NCBI GenBank assembly: GCA_022848785.1
Contig: JAJISK010000035.1
Coordinates: forward strand, 1 to 9,134
Source: Thermoplasmatota archaeon
GTDB taxonomy: Archaea > Thermoplasmatota > Thermoplasmata > RBG-16-68-12 > JAJISG01
Direction of reading: 5' to 3'
Length of the DNA stretch: 9,134 nucleotides
Part shown: in pieces, positions 1 to 6,157 of the stretch
Position numbering within the stretch: the stretch's first letter is position 1
How the letters are laid out: each line of letters starts with the position of its first letter
Notes under the pieces: model-generated
The model's input: only the letters and a program-made list of their open reading frames with translations
What the model was told of the DNA's origin: nothing
Databases searched by the model: none
Program-made: the position numbers and the translations under genes

Positions 1-1
1 G

Positions 2-20
2 GGCGCCGAGGAGGGGCGCC
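2..20. repeat. short inverted repeat at the left edge
   Basis: The self-complementary hexamer GGCGCC occurs at 2-7 and 15-20 and could pair across a 7-nt purine-rich loop. No T-run follows it, so a classical terminator is not supported. It lies about 30 nt before the Shine-Dalgarno of the DUF1508 gene and could belong to the upstream gene's 3' end, which is outside the window. Confidence 0.3.
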
Positions 21-50
21 GGACAAATACCCAAGGCCCTCGCGGGGGGA

Positions 51-58
51 GGAGGTGA
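51..58 (+). promoter_or_regulatory. strong Shine-Dalgarno before an ACG codon
   Basis: GGAGGTGA at 51-58 matches the archaeal 16S 3' end (complement of UCACCUCC) and is followed by six bases and then ACG at 65. It decides the start of the DUF1508 gene. The TGA inside this motif (56-58) is an in-frame stop, so the protein cannot begin further upstream. Confidence 0.75.
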
Positions 59-64
59 GGCAAG

Positions 65-244
65 ACGAAATTCGAAGTTTACGAAGACCGAGCAGGGGAA
101 TACCGCTGGCGACTTCGCTCCGGCAATAACCAGATAATCGCTACCGGCAGCGAGGGCTACGTCAACAAATCATCCGCCTTTCACGGAATCGACCTCGTCA
201 AGGCGGTAAACCCCGCTACGTCCATTAGGGACCTTACCGAGTAG
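65..244 (+). CDS. DUF1508 (YegP-like) small protein with apparent ACG start
   Basis: The frame reads TKFEVYEDRAGEYRWRLRSG, then NNQIIATGSEGYVNKSSAFH, then GIDLVKAVNPATSIRDLTE, ending in TAG (242-244). This is one complete repeat unit of the DUF1508/YegP family: an initial F-x-Y strand, the hairpin around GEYRWRL, an A-x-SEGY turn and a C-terminal helix ending near DLT. The biochemical role of the family is not firmly established. Family members commonly begin M-KFE or MA-KFE, so ACG at 65-67 sits exactly where ATG is expected. The frame holds no ATG, GTG or TTG, and TGA at 56-58 closes it upstream. Either ACG is the initiator or the start codon has been lost by a T-to-C change or base-call error. 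Hand-counted third-position GC is about 66 percent (39 of 59 codons), below the acyl-CoA ligase gene. The family call is firm; expression is uncertain. Confidence 0.75.
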   Translation, partial: TKFEVYEDRAGEYRWRLRSGNNQIIATGSEGYVNKSSAFHGIDLVKAVNPATSIRDLTE

Positions 245-562
245 TCCCGTTGTCCTGCCATAGCGGGAGGCGGTGGTTCGAGGCCGTGCGGAGGCGAAGC
301 CACAGCCGTGAGGCTGAGCATCGCGGCGAGTTGCGAGGGGGCCGGTCCCGTTCGCCTTCCGCGGTCCGAATCTCGACCTCTTCGCGCAGTGTCCACGCAG
401 GCGCTAGCATAGAGCCGTTGCGACCCTGTAGCAGACCCCCGTCTATGCGATCTGAATATAGGGGCTCTGGCGGCGTGACGCTCGATGTTCTCGAGCTTGA
501 TGGAGGCCCCCAGACGGGACACCGCTTGAACTCGGCTATCCGCCGATTGCACATGATGGGTG
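245..562. other. about 320 nt with no supported gene
   Basis: Open frames exist on both strands here, but their translations are rich in Arg, Ser and Pro with no helix pattern, motif or recognisable family, as expected for GC-rich noncoding DNA. I see no tRNA cloverleaf, SRP RNA or RNase P signature. A TATA-like AATATA at 455-460 is the only promoter-like element; no gene starts at a suitable distance from it. This could be a decayed gene, a long 3' region of the DUF1508 gene, or an unrecognised RNA. Confidence 0.4.
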
Positions 563-623
563 GAATTTATCCTTGGGTCGTGAGAAGCCTAGTTTTGCGG
601 CTGATAATCAGAAACGAAGTTTC

Positions 624-1079
624 ATGAGGCCCGAAGAGGGCTGGACCCACGGCGATCACTTGGCCAAAGGTGCCCTCCAGGAGTTCGTCCTGGACAACTT
701 GGGAGTCCAGGCTGCTACAGGACTGATATCGAAGACGCTGAAGAAGTCGAAATTCAAGATTCTCGAGTCAGGCGATGATGGCAATCGGGGACACCTCAAG
801 GCCGTTTGGGGTGGAAAGCTCAAGTCGTACTTCATCGGGAATCTCCCCTTCGGGAAGCTTATCAAGTCGGGCAAGCGGCTAGGGGCTGAGGTAGAGGTGA
901 CGGGCCACGGCTCTGGAAGCCATGTACGGCTCCTGATCGTCCCCTACATGGAACTCTGGAATCGGCCTGAGGTCTTCCTCATAAGTCAAGGCATACTCGA
1001 GAAACTGACGGACGATAGCTTCTCCCGGAAGAAGCTCGACGAGGTGATGGCACGTCTGAGGATGCCCGTAGCGAGGTAG
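624..1079 (+). CDS. soluble domain of unknown function, probably the N-terminal part of a frameshifted membrane protein
   Basis: ATG at 624 gives 151 residues ending in TAG 1077-1079; an in-frame TTG at 573 would add 17 residues. I chose ATG because the extra segment looks noncoding; there is no clear Shine-Dalgarno, and TTTAT near 566-570 could be a TATA box. The protein has no signal peptide or membrane helix. It shows an amphipathic N-terminal helix (residues 10-40), a Lys-rich segment KTLKKSKFKILESG (38-50), alternating strands around GHLKAVWGGKLKSYF (56-70), AEVEVTGHGSGSHVRLLIVP (88-107) and a C-terminal helix (119-146). I do not recognise the family. The C-terminus overlaps an open frame that continues into a linker and several membrane helices, so the true product may be one larger protein with this domain facing the cytoplasm. 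Confidence 0.6.
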   Translation: MRPEEGWTHGDHLAKGALQEFVLDNLGVQAATGLISKTLKKSKFKILESGDDGNRGHLKAVWGGKLKSYFIGNLPFGKLIKSGKRLGAEVEVTGHGSGSHVRLLIVPYMELWNRPEVFLISQGILEKLTDDSFSRKKLDEVMARLRMPVAR

Positions 1080-1597
1080 AGGTCATCCCCCCTCCCCTGC
1101 AGGCCGATTACGATCCAAGGCCCGCCCCAACTGCAGCAGAAGGAATCCCCGCTTATGCCACTCCGATCAGGACAGTCTACACCACGCCTCGGGGAGGCTG
1201 GCTCTTCTGGCTTCTGGGTCTCGTCGTCTCCGGTGCGATCCTCTACTACTTCTTCCTCTACGCCCCGGGCACGTACACCACGCAGGACATCCTCCTGATT
1301 GCCCTTGGCGCCATCTTCCTCGGCGGGTTCATCGCGCGAAAGGGCACGCGGGGAGCTCTGCTGGGCTTCCTGGTGTTCTTCGGACCCCTCATGGCCCTTG
1401 GCATCATCGTATTGATGGGGGCCGCAGGGGCTGCAGGCAGCGCTCAAGGACTTGAGACCCTCGGTCCGGTCATCGGAGCGGTGGCAGGAATCATGCTTAT
1501 AGGCCTAGCCTTCGCTGGCGGGATCATTGGCCTCATCGTGGCGGGAATCGCGGGATGGATATCGGGTAAGATCTTCCCCATCGGCGGGCGACGCTAG
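1052..1597 (+). CDS. multi-helix membrane domain lacking a standard start codon (frameshift or non-canonical start)
   Basis: This frame is open from 1019 to TAG 1595-1597. Counted from ACG 1052 it encodes 181 residues: an acidic then Pro/Ala-rich linker (1-46), helix 1 (49-70, WLFWLLGLVVSGAILYYFFL), helix 2 (78-94), helix 3 (102-124) and a Gly/Ala-rich segment with one or two helices (138-172), ending in GGRR. The only standard start, GTG at 1373 (residue 108), would cut into helix 3 and lose the clearly protein-like first part, so it is unlikely. GAGGTGAT at 1041-1048, three bases before ACG 1052, resembles an ideal Shine-Dalgarno, though it also encodes D-E-V-M in the upstream frame. The simplest reading is that 624-1597 is one gene (soluble domain, linker, helices) with a one-base change between 1019 and 1079. 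Function is unknown. Confidence 0.55.
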   Translation, partial: TSEDARSEVEVIPPPLQADYDPRPAPTAAEGIPAYATPIRTVYTTPRGGWLFWLLGLVVSGAILYYFFLYAPGTYTTQDILLIALGAIFLGGFIARKGTRGALLGFLVFFGPLMALGIIVLMGAAGAAGSAQGLETLGPVIGAVAGIMLIGLAFAGGIIGLIVAGIAGWISGKIFPIGGRR

Positions 1598-1724
1598 GAA
1601 ATTACGCCTTCAGAGACGGATCCCGAGCTTTCGCCCGCGCCTTGACTTTGTCCTCTAGTTCACCTTCGAGGAACAGTTTAACTCGCCAAAGGCCGCGGAA
1701 GCCTTATTCGGCCGTCGGGAACTC
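1598..1724. promoter_or_regulatory. intergenic region with a weak TATA-like box for the ligase gene
   Basis: No gene is visible between the membrane-domain stop and the ligase Shine-Dalgarno. AGTTTAACT near 1675-1683 lies about 65 nt before the TTG start and would put transcription near 1704, leaving a leader of about 40 nt that contains the Shine-Dalgarno. A pyrimidine-rich stretch at 1641-1660 could aid termination of the upstream transcript. Both readings are tentative. Confidence 0.3.
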
Positions 1725-1732
1725 AGGAGGTG
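1725..1732 (+). promoter_or_regulatory. Shine-Dalgarno supporting a TTG start
   Basis: AGGAGGTG at 1725-1732 lies 10 nt before TTG 1743. No ATG or GTG occurs in the ligase frame just upstream, and the next in-frame candidate, GTG 1755, would be 22 nt away. This makes TTG the best start for the ligase. Confidence 0.65.
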
Positions 1733-1742
1733 GCGAACCCGA

Positions 1743-3698
1743 TTGAAGGGCATCGTGTGGCAGCCCACGGACGCCTTCGTGGAGAAGGCCAACATCACCC
1801 GTTTCATGGCCAAGCACGGTCTCGCAAGCCACGACGAGCTCCTCCGCAGGAGCGTGGAGGACAACGAATGGTTCTGGGAGGCTGCCCTGGAGGATCTCGG
1901 CGTCGAGTGGTACAGGCCCCCGGATCGGGTCCTCGACATGCGCGAGGGGAAACCGTGGGCGCGTTGGTTTCCGGGAGGCAAGATCAACCTGGCCCACAAC
2001 GGATTGGATCGGCACGCAACGGGACCCGCCCGGGACCGGACCGCGTGCATTTGGGAGAGCGACGAAGGCTCCAGCCGTCGGACCACCTACGGGGACCACT
2101 ACGTTGAGGCGAACCGCCTGGCCCACGCCCTGGTCTCCGCGGAGGTGGAGCCAGGCGATACGATTGGCATCTACATGCCGATGGTCCCGGAGGTCATCAG
2201 CCTGCTCTTCGCTTGCTGGAAGGTGGGTGCCATCGCGGTCCCCATCTTCAGCGGGTTCGCCGCCAAGGCCACGGCCTTCCGGCTCGAGGACGCGGGGGCC
2301 AGGATGCTGTTCACGGCCGACGGCTACCACCGCCGAGGCAAGACCATCCGACTCAAGGAGGAGGCGGACCGAGCCGCCGATCTCGCACCCAACATCGAGC
2401 GTCTCATCGTCCTCGAACACCTCGGTCATCCCGTCCCCTGGAACGAGGAACGAGATGTATCGTGGTCGGAATTCCTCCGAGATCAGCCGGAGGCGTTCGA
2501 GACCCGACCCCTGGACAGCGAGCACTACTCCATGATCGTCTACACAAGCGGGACCACGGGCCGGCCCAAAGGGGCCGTCCACACCCACATCGGCGCCCTC
2601 GCGCAGGCCACAAAGGAAATCGGATACGGCTTCGACTTGAAGCCCCGGGACGTCTTCTTCTGGGTCACAGACATCGGCTGGATGATGGGGCCCTGGATGA
2701 TCATCGGGGTCTCCACCCTCGGCGGCACGATGGTCATGATGGAGGGGAGTGTGGACTATCCGAAGCCCGACCGCCTCTGGCGCATGGTGGAAGACCACCG
2801 TGTCACCCAGCTCGGCATCAGCCCGACGGCGATCCGGCTGCTCATGAAGTACGGGGAGGGGTGGGTGGAGAAGCACGACCTCTCCAGCCTCCGCCTTCTC
2901 GGGAGCACGGGGGAGCCATGGGACGAGGAGTCCTGGATGTGGTTCTTCGAGAAGGTCGGCGGCGGCCGCCTGCCCATTATCAACATCTCCGGGGGGACGG
3001 AGATCCTAGGCTGCTTCCTCTTCCCGCTCCCGATTGTGGGGTTGAAGCCCACGACCCTGGGGCGAGGCCCCGCGTTGGGCATGGACGTCGACGTCCTGGA
3101 CGAGGAAGGGCGATCGATCCGAGGGGAGAGGGGCTACCTGGTGGCTCGGAGTCCCTGCCCGAGCATGACGAAGGGACTCTGGAAGGATCCGGATCGCTAC
3201 CTCGAGACGTACTGGTCTCGGTTCGAGGACGTGTGGAACCACGGGGACTGGGCGATCGTCGACGAAGACGGATACTGGTTCCTTCAGGGACGATCCGACG
3301 ACACCATCAACGTGGCGGGGAAACGCATTGGTCCGAGCGAGGTCGAAGGCGCCCTCCTCAGCCATCCGGCGGTCCTGGAGGCGGCCGTCATCGGGGTGCC
3401 CGATCCCCTGAAGGGGGAGGCCCTCGTGGCGTTCGTCGTCGTCGCGGACGGAAAGGAGGCGAACGATGCCTTGGAAGACGAGCTCATCGCGCACGTCGTG
3501 GGCGAGTTGGGAAAGACGATGCGCCCCCAAGAGGTTCACGCGGTCTCCGCACTCCCGAAGACTCGGAGCGCGAAGATCGTTCGGCGCCTCATCAAGGCGA
3601 AATTCCTTGGCCAGGAGTTGGGAGACCTATCCAGCGTGGAGAACCCGGAGGCGTTGCAAGGGATTCCCGTGGCAGGCGGGCCGCGCGCCCTTAGGTAA
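1743..3698 (+). CDS. AMP-forming acyl-CoA synthetase, acetyl-CoA-synthetase-like
   Basis: This 651-residue protein has the size and layout of acetyl-CoA synthetases. Residues 1-100 form the Acs-type N-terminal cap (FWEAALEDLGVEWYRPPDRV). The ANL adenylation core carries the phosphate-binding loop YTSGTTGRPKG (267-277), WVTDIGWMMGP (307-317), the A5-like motif ISGGTEI (415-421), GDWA (501-504) and the hinge motif GRSDD (516-520). The C-terminal lid has the CoA-binding segment and KTRSAKIVRR (606-615), with the adenylation lysine at 611. Such enzymes convert a carboxylate, ATP and CoA to acyl-CoA, AMP and PPi in the cytoplasm. The A5 region lacks the WWQTETG of canonical Acs, and the lysine motif has SAK instead of SGK, so the substrate may be a short-chain acid other than acetate. 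The glycosyltransferase follows after 24 nt. Codon use is strongly GC-ending. Confidence 0.93.
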   Translation: MKGIVWQPTDAFVEKANITRFMAKHGLASHDELLRRSVEDNEWFWEAALEDLGVEWYRPPDRVLDMREGKPWARWFPGGKINLAHNGLDRHATGPARDRTACIWESDEGSSRRTTYGDHYVEANRLAHALVSAEVEPGDTIGIYMPMVPEVISLLFACWKVGAIAVPIFSGFAAKATAFRLEDAGARMLFTADGYHRRGKTIRLKEEADRAADLAPNIERLIVLEHLGHPVPWNEERDVSWSEFLRDQPEAFETRPLDSEHYSMIVYTSGTTGRPKGAVHTHIGALAQATKEIGYGFDLKPRDVFFWVTDIGWMMGPWMIIGVSTLGGTMVMMEGSVDYPKPDRLWRMVEDHRVTQLGISPTAIRLLMKYGEGWVEKHDLSSLRLLGSTGEPWDEESWMWFFEKVGGGRLPIINISGGTEILGCFLFPLPIVGLKPTTLGRGPALGMDVDVLDEEGRSIRGERGYLVARSPCPSMTKGLWKDPDRYLETYWSRFEDVWNHGDWAIVDEDGYWFLQGRSDDTINVAGKRIGPSEVEGALLSHPAVLEAAVIGVPDPLKGEALVAFVVVADGKEANDALEDELIAHVVGELGKTMRPQEVHAVSALPKTRSAKIVRRLIKAKFLGQELGDLSSVENPEALQGIPVAGGPRALR

Positions 3699-3722
3699 CG
3701 CACGTTCGTAAAATGGCTCTTC

Positions 3723-4880
3723 ATGGTGTTCGGCCTCTCCGTCTTCGACTTGGCTCTCCTCGGATACGCCGCGGTGCTGACCTTCCTCCTCGTCGCCTCG
3801 ATCCCCCTCTTCGTGGGGTACCCGCGACTCCCTCGCCCGGCCGAGCTGGAGGATCCGCCGTTCGTCTCCGTCATCCTTCCTCTGCGCAACCAGGTCTCAA
3901 CGGTCCGGGCTTGTCTGGATTCCCTCTTGGCCCAGGATTACCCCCGCCAAGAGATTCTCGTGGTCGAGGGGGGGTCGGATGATGGCACGAGGGAGGTCCT
4001 GGAGACGTACCGCGAGCGGATCCGTCTGATCGAAGAGCCCCCCCTGCCTGAGGGATGGGTCGGGAAGAATTGGGCGTGCAAGCAAGGGGCGGAACAAGCC
4101 CGGGGCGACGTCCTCCTCTTCACGGATGGCGACACGGTCCACGGCCCGGGGCTCCTCCGCAGGACCGTGACCTACCTCCTGGCGGAGGATCTCGACCTCC
4201 TGACCCTCTATCCACACCTCCTGGTGGAGTCGTTTTGGGAGCGGACGGTCCTCCCGTTCATGATTTTCCTCATCGGCATCAGCCACCGAGGAGCGTGGGT
4301 GAACCGACCCGACAAGCGGTGGGCGGTGGCGAACGGCCAGTACCTCCTCTTCCCCCGGGCGTCCTACGAGGCCCTCGGCGGCCACGACGCCGTCTATGAT
4401 CGCGTGGATGAGGATTACCGTCTCGCCATGCGGGTAAAAAAGGCCGAACGACGCCTTTGCATGGCGGACAGCCGCCAGCGTCTCCGCGTTCGCATGTACA
4501 CCAGTCTGGGCGCCATCTGGCAGGGCTTCACCAAGAACGCCTTTCCCGGATTGGACTTCCAGGTGAGGCGGATCGCCCTGAACACCGCAGGACTGTTCTT
4601 CGGGATGCTGCTGCCGTTCCTGCTGCTGGGCGCTGGCCTGGTTCTGTTCCTTCTCCAGGGCCCCACCCTGGTCCTCTGGGTGGGAGCCGGGTTGATGGGT
4701 CTGATCTGGATGTGGGTGGCCCTCGCCTACGCCTTCATGAAGGTCCCCGTAGCGTACGCGTTCCTCGCCCCCGTCGCCACCGTCGTTGTCATGGGGATTC
4801 TCATCGACTCCGCGCGTCGCTATCTTCGGGAGGGAGGCGTCCCGTGGAAGGGTCGGATCTACGGGATGCCCCAGCGGTAG
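3723..4880 (+). CDS. membrane-anchored family 2 glycosyltransferase, HpnB/CrtQ-like
   Basis: The 385 residues start with a hydrophobic helix (8-31), followed by a GT2 fold beginning VSVILPLRNQ (48-57). SDDGT (85-89) belongs to the nucleotide-sugar site, GWVGKNWACKQGAEQA (111-126) is typical of the HpnB/CrtQ group, DGD (135-137) is the metal-binding DxD motif, and DEDYRLA (229-235) supplies the likely catalytic acidic pair. Residues 257-274 (MYTSLGAIWQGFTKNAF) are the usual post-catalytic motif. Two or three helices (288-312, 316-338, 342-362) and a cytoplasmic WKGRIYG tail follow. Family members transfer sugar from NDP-sugar to lipid or isoprenoid acceptors at the inner face of the membrane; the acceptor here is unknown. 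ATG 3723 has no Shine-Dalgarno. It may be co-transcribed with the ligase, or leaderless from the weak box TTAGGTAAC at 3691-3699. Confidence 0.9.
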   Translation: MVFGLSVFDLALLGYAAVLTFLLVASIPLFVGYPRLPRPAELEDPPFVSVILPLRNQVSTVRACLDSLLAQDYPRQEILVVEGGSDDGTREVLETYRERIRLIEEPPLPEGWVGKNWACKQGAEQARGDVLLFTDGDTVHGPGLLRRTVTYLLAEDLDLLTLYPHLLVESFWERTVLPFMIFLIGISHRGAWVNRPDKRWAVANGQYLLFPRASYEALGGHDAVYDRVDEDYRLAMRVKKAERRLCMADSRQRLRVRMYTSLGAIWQGFTKNAFPGLDFQVRRIALNTAGLFFGMLLPFLLLGAGLVLFLLQGPTLVLWVGAGLMGLIWMWVALAYAFMKVPVAYAFLAPVATVVVMGILIDSARRYLREGGVPWKGRIYGMPQR

Positions 4881-4883
4881 GGA

Positions 4884-5450
4884 CTACTTCTCCCGCGAAC
4901 CGGTCTCCTCAACCGACGGGGTGCGTCCGGCCGGTTTCTTTCGTCGGCCACTCCAGAAGAAGAGGACGGCAATAACCACACCGACGAAGCCGAGCCCAAC
5001 GTAGAGGGGCCAATCGAATGCCACGGGCGCGCCTAACGGCGGGCGTGCCTCAAAGAGGTAGGAGAGGGCAACCGCCTCGCTGTTCGGGTTCTCCCAGGAG
5101 GCCGTATACTCCGCGGGTGCCGGGATCACCCAGGTCTCGGTCTCCGTGGCGGCGGTCGCGCTGTAGACGAGCTCCGCAGTCGAACCGGGCATCTCCTGCA
5201 GGAGACCGAAGCGTACGGCGGGCCCCTGGCCCTCATTGACCTCCCAAAAATAGCGAAACTCGCCCCCTGTCTCCGCCTCTCCCAAACTGGAGAGGGCGAG
5301 AAGAGAGGTACTGCCCGCGGTCCCGCTTGGTGCGAGGCTGAGGGACCCCTCCAAGTGTGTCGACCCGCCCGTGGGGACGTGCGCGACCGCCCCAGGTAGG
5401 AGGAGGAAGGAGGTCACGACGAACAGGGCGAGGACTCCTCCCCGTCTCAC
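4884..5450 (-). CDS. secreted, C-terminally membrane-anchored protein with predicted N-terminal histidine
   Basis: From GTG 5450 the product has 188 residues. Residues 1-23 form a clear signal peptide (MRRGGVLALFVV, LLLPG) ending in AVA, so cleavage before H24 would leave a mature protein starting HVPTGG. The extracytoplasmic part (24-145) looks like a beta-rich domain with Trp/Tyr-bearing strands (FRYFWEV 65-71; YTASWENPNSEAVALSYLFEA 115-135) loosely like GOLD/emp24-type sandwiches. Helix 147-167 anchors it, followed by a basic cytoplasmic tail (GRRKKPAGR). I do not recognise the family. Sited at the end of the cupredoxin/CtaG cluster, it may assist a copper enzyme, but only H24, H32 and M87 are obvious metal ligands. 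The box GCATAAGCC (5471-5479) lies about 26 nt upstream, fitting a leaderless start. The gene ends 3 nt from the convergent glycosyltransferase. Confidence 0.8.
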   Translation of the reverse strand: MRRGGVLALFVVTSFLLLPGAVAHVPTGGSTHLEGSLSLAPSGTAGSTSLLALSSLGEAETGGEFRYFWEVNEGQGPAVRFGLLQEMPGSTAELVYSATAATETETWVIPAPAEYTASWENPNSEAVALSYLFEARPPLGAPVAFDWPLYVGLGFVGVVIAVLFFWSGRRKKPAGRTPSVEETGSREK

Positions 5451-5470
5451 AGAAACAGCCAGTCCCCCCT

Positions 5471-5479
5471 GGCTTATGC
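5471..5479 (-). promoter_or_regulatory. TATA-like box for a leaderless start
   Basis: On the minus strand the sequence reads GCATAAGCC, centred about 26 nt before GTG 5450. That is the spacing expected when an archaeal transcript begins at or next to the start codon. It lies in a 71-nt gap, suggesting this gene can be transcribed separately from the cluster upstream. The box is a weak match. Confidence 0.35.
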
Positions 5480-5521
5480 GAGTTGTGGTCGCGGCGCGGC
5501 ACGAGGGATCCGACGACCCCC

Positions 5522-6145
5522 CTAGCTCACTTGTTCCACGAGGAAGCGGTAGACCGCGTAGAGCATCACCGGCATCATCACGTAGATCATCGCGACGCCA
5601 AAAATGAGCTCGTGTTCCCGGGGATAGACCTCGTAAACGTGCAGCTCGAAGACCACCAAGAGGACGGAGAGGAAGAGACCCGAAAACACCGCGATGAGGA
5701 CGGCCCCGAGACGGGTCCACTTGCTCATCAGGGTGAGACCGAACCCGACTCCACCGCCTGCGATGATGAAGGAGAGGTGCTCGAGGATGTGGACGGTATC
5801 GTCCAACATGGCGAGGTTGAAGAAGAACGGGATGTGCCAGAAGATGAGCAGACCGGTCGCCACCATGAGGGAGACGTAGCCACCCGGGTTGGCACGCCGG
5901 CTCACGATGAGGACGTCCCGGGCGAATGCCTGAGCGCCTCCCGTCCCCCGAATCGCCATCGTGGCCACGAGTCGATAGCTGGCCCATCCCGCGCCGATCC
6001 CCAGGACGAGGGATAGGCCGTGCTGCAAGTGGTGGAGACCCTCGTGACTCTCCAGAATCGGGTCGAGGGGGGGTAGGAGGATCGCGAGGAGGATGACACT
6101 CACCGCTCCGAGCCAGGCGACCCATGGTCCGTACGTCCGTTCCAC
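5522..6145 (-). CDS. CtaG/DUF1404-like polytopic membrane protein, short form
   Basis: The 207-residue product has about six membrane helices. It carries a His-rich motif HEGLHHLQH (34-42), then FWHIPFF (102-108) followed by DDTVHILEH (115-123) and a Gly-rich helix. These match the Caa3_CtaG pattern (paired H/Q-H in one helix, WHxP plus HxLEH in later ones) and archaeal DUF1404-type proteins. CtaG of bacteria is needed for maturation of caa3 cytochrome oxidase, probably for copper delivery. The conserved histidines here, in or near helices, could bind copper or heme. The protein aligns with the C-terminal half of the neighbouring 6155-7516 product, so the two are paralogues. The start is GTG 6145, preceded by GAGGT with six-base spacing that overlaps the upstream gene's TGA, which points to translational coupling. 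It ends in TAG. Confidence 0.85.
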   Translation of the reverse strand: MERTYGPWVAWLGAVSVILLAILLPPLDPILESHEGLHHLQHGLSLVLGIGAGWASYRLVATMAIRGTGGAQAFARDVLIVSRRANPGGYVSLMVATGLLIFWHIPFFFNLAMLDDTVHILEHLSFIIAGGGVGFGLTLMSKWTRLGAVLIAVFSGLFLSVLLVVFELHVYEVYPREHELIFGVAMIYVMMPVMLYAVYRFLVEQVS

Positions 6146-6151
6146 GTTCGG

Positions 6152-6157
6152 ACCTCA
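6152..6157 (-). promoter_or_regulatory. Shine-Dalgarno overlapping the previous stop codon
   Basis: On the minus strand TGAGGT combines the TGA stop of the large CtaG-like gene (6157-6155) with a GAGGT Shine-Dalgarno, then six bases to GTG 6145. This fixes the start of the short paralogue and indicates that the two are translated in a coupled way. Confidence 0.65.

Noticed and set aside
271..290. GGTTCGAGG resembling a tRNA T-loop
   Set aside because: The flanks do not pair into a five-base T stem, and no anticodon or acceptor stem can be assembled around it.
181..554. Two minus-strand frames opposite the gap after the DUF1508 gene
   Set aside because: Low-complexity Arg/Pro/Ser translations overlap the well-supported DUF1508 gene and match no family.
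250..627. Plus-strand 125-residue frame whose TGA overlaps ATG 624 as ATGA, suggesting a coupled upstream gene
   Set aside because: The translation is Arg/Ser-rich with no recognisable fold or motif and no Shine-Dalgarno. The ATGA overlap alone is weak evidence.
1704..2876. Long minus-strand frame (390 codons) inside the acyl-CoA ligase gene
   Set aside because: It is a shadow produced by high third-position GC. The plus-strand ligase has full ANL motifs.
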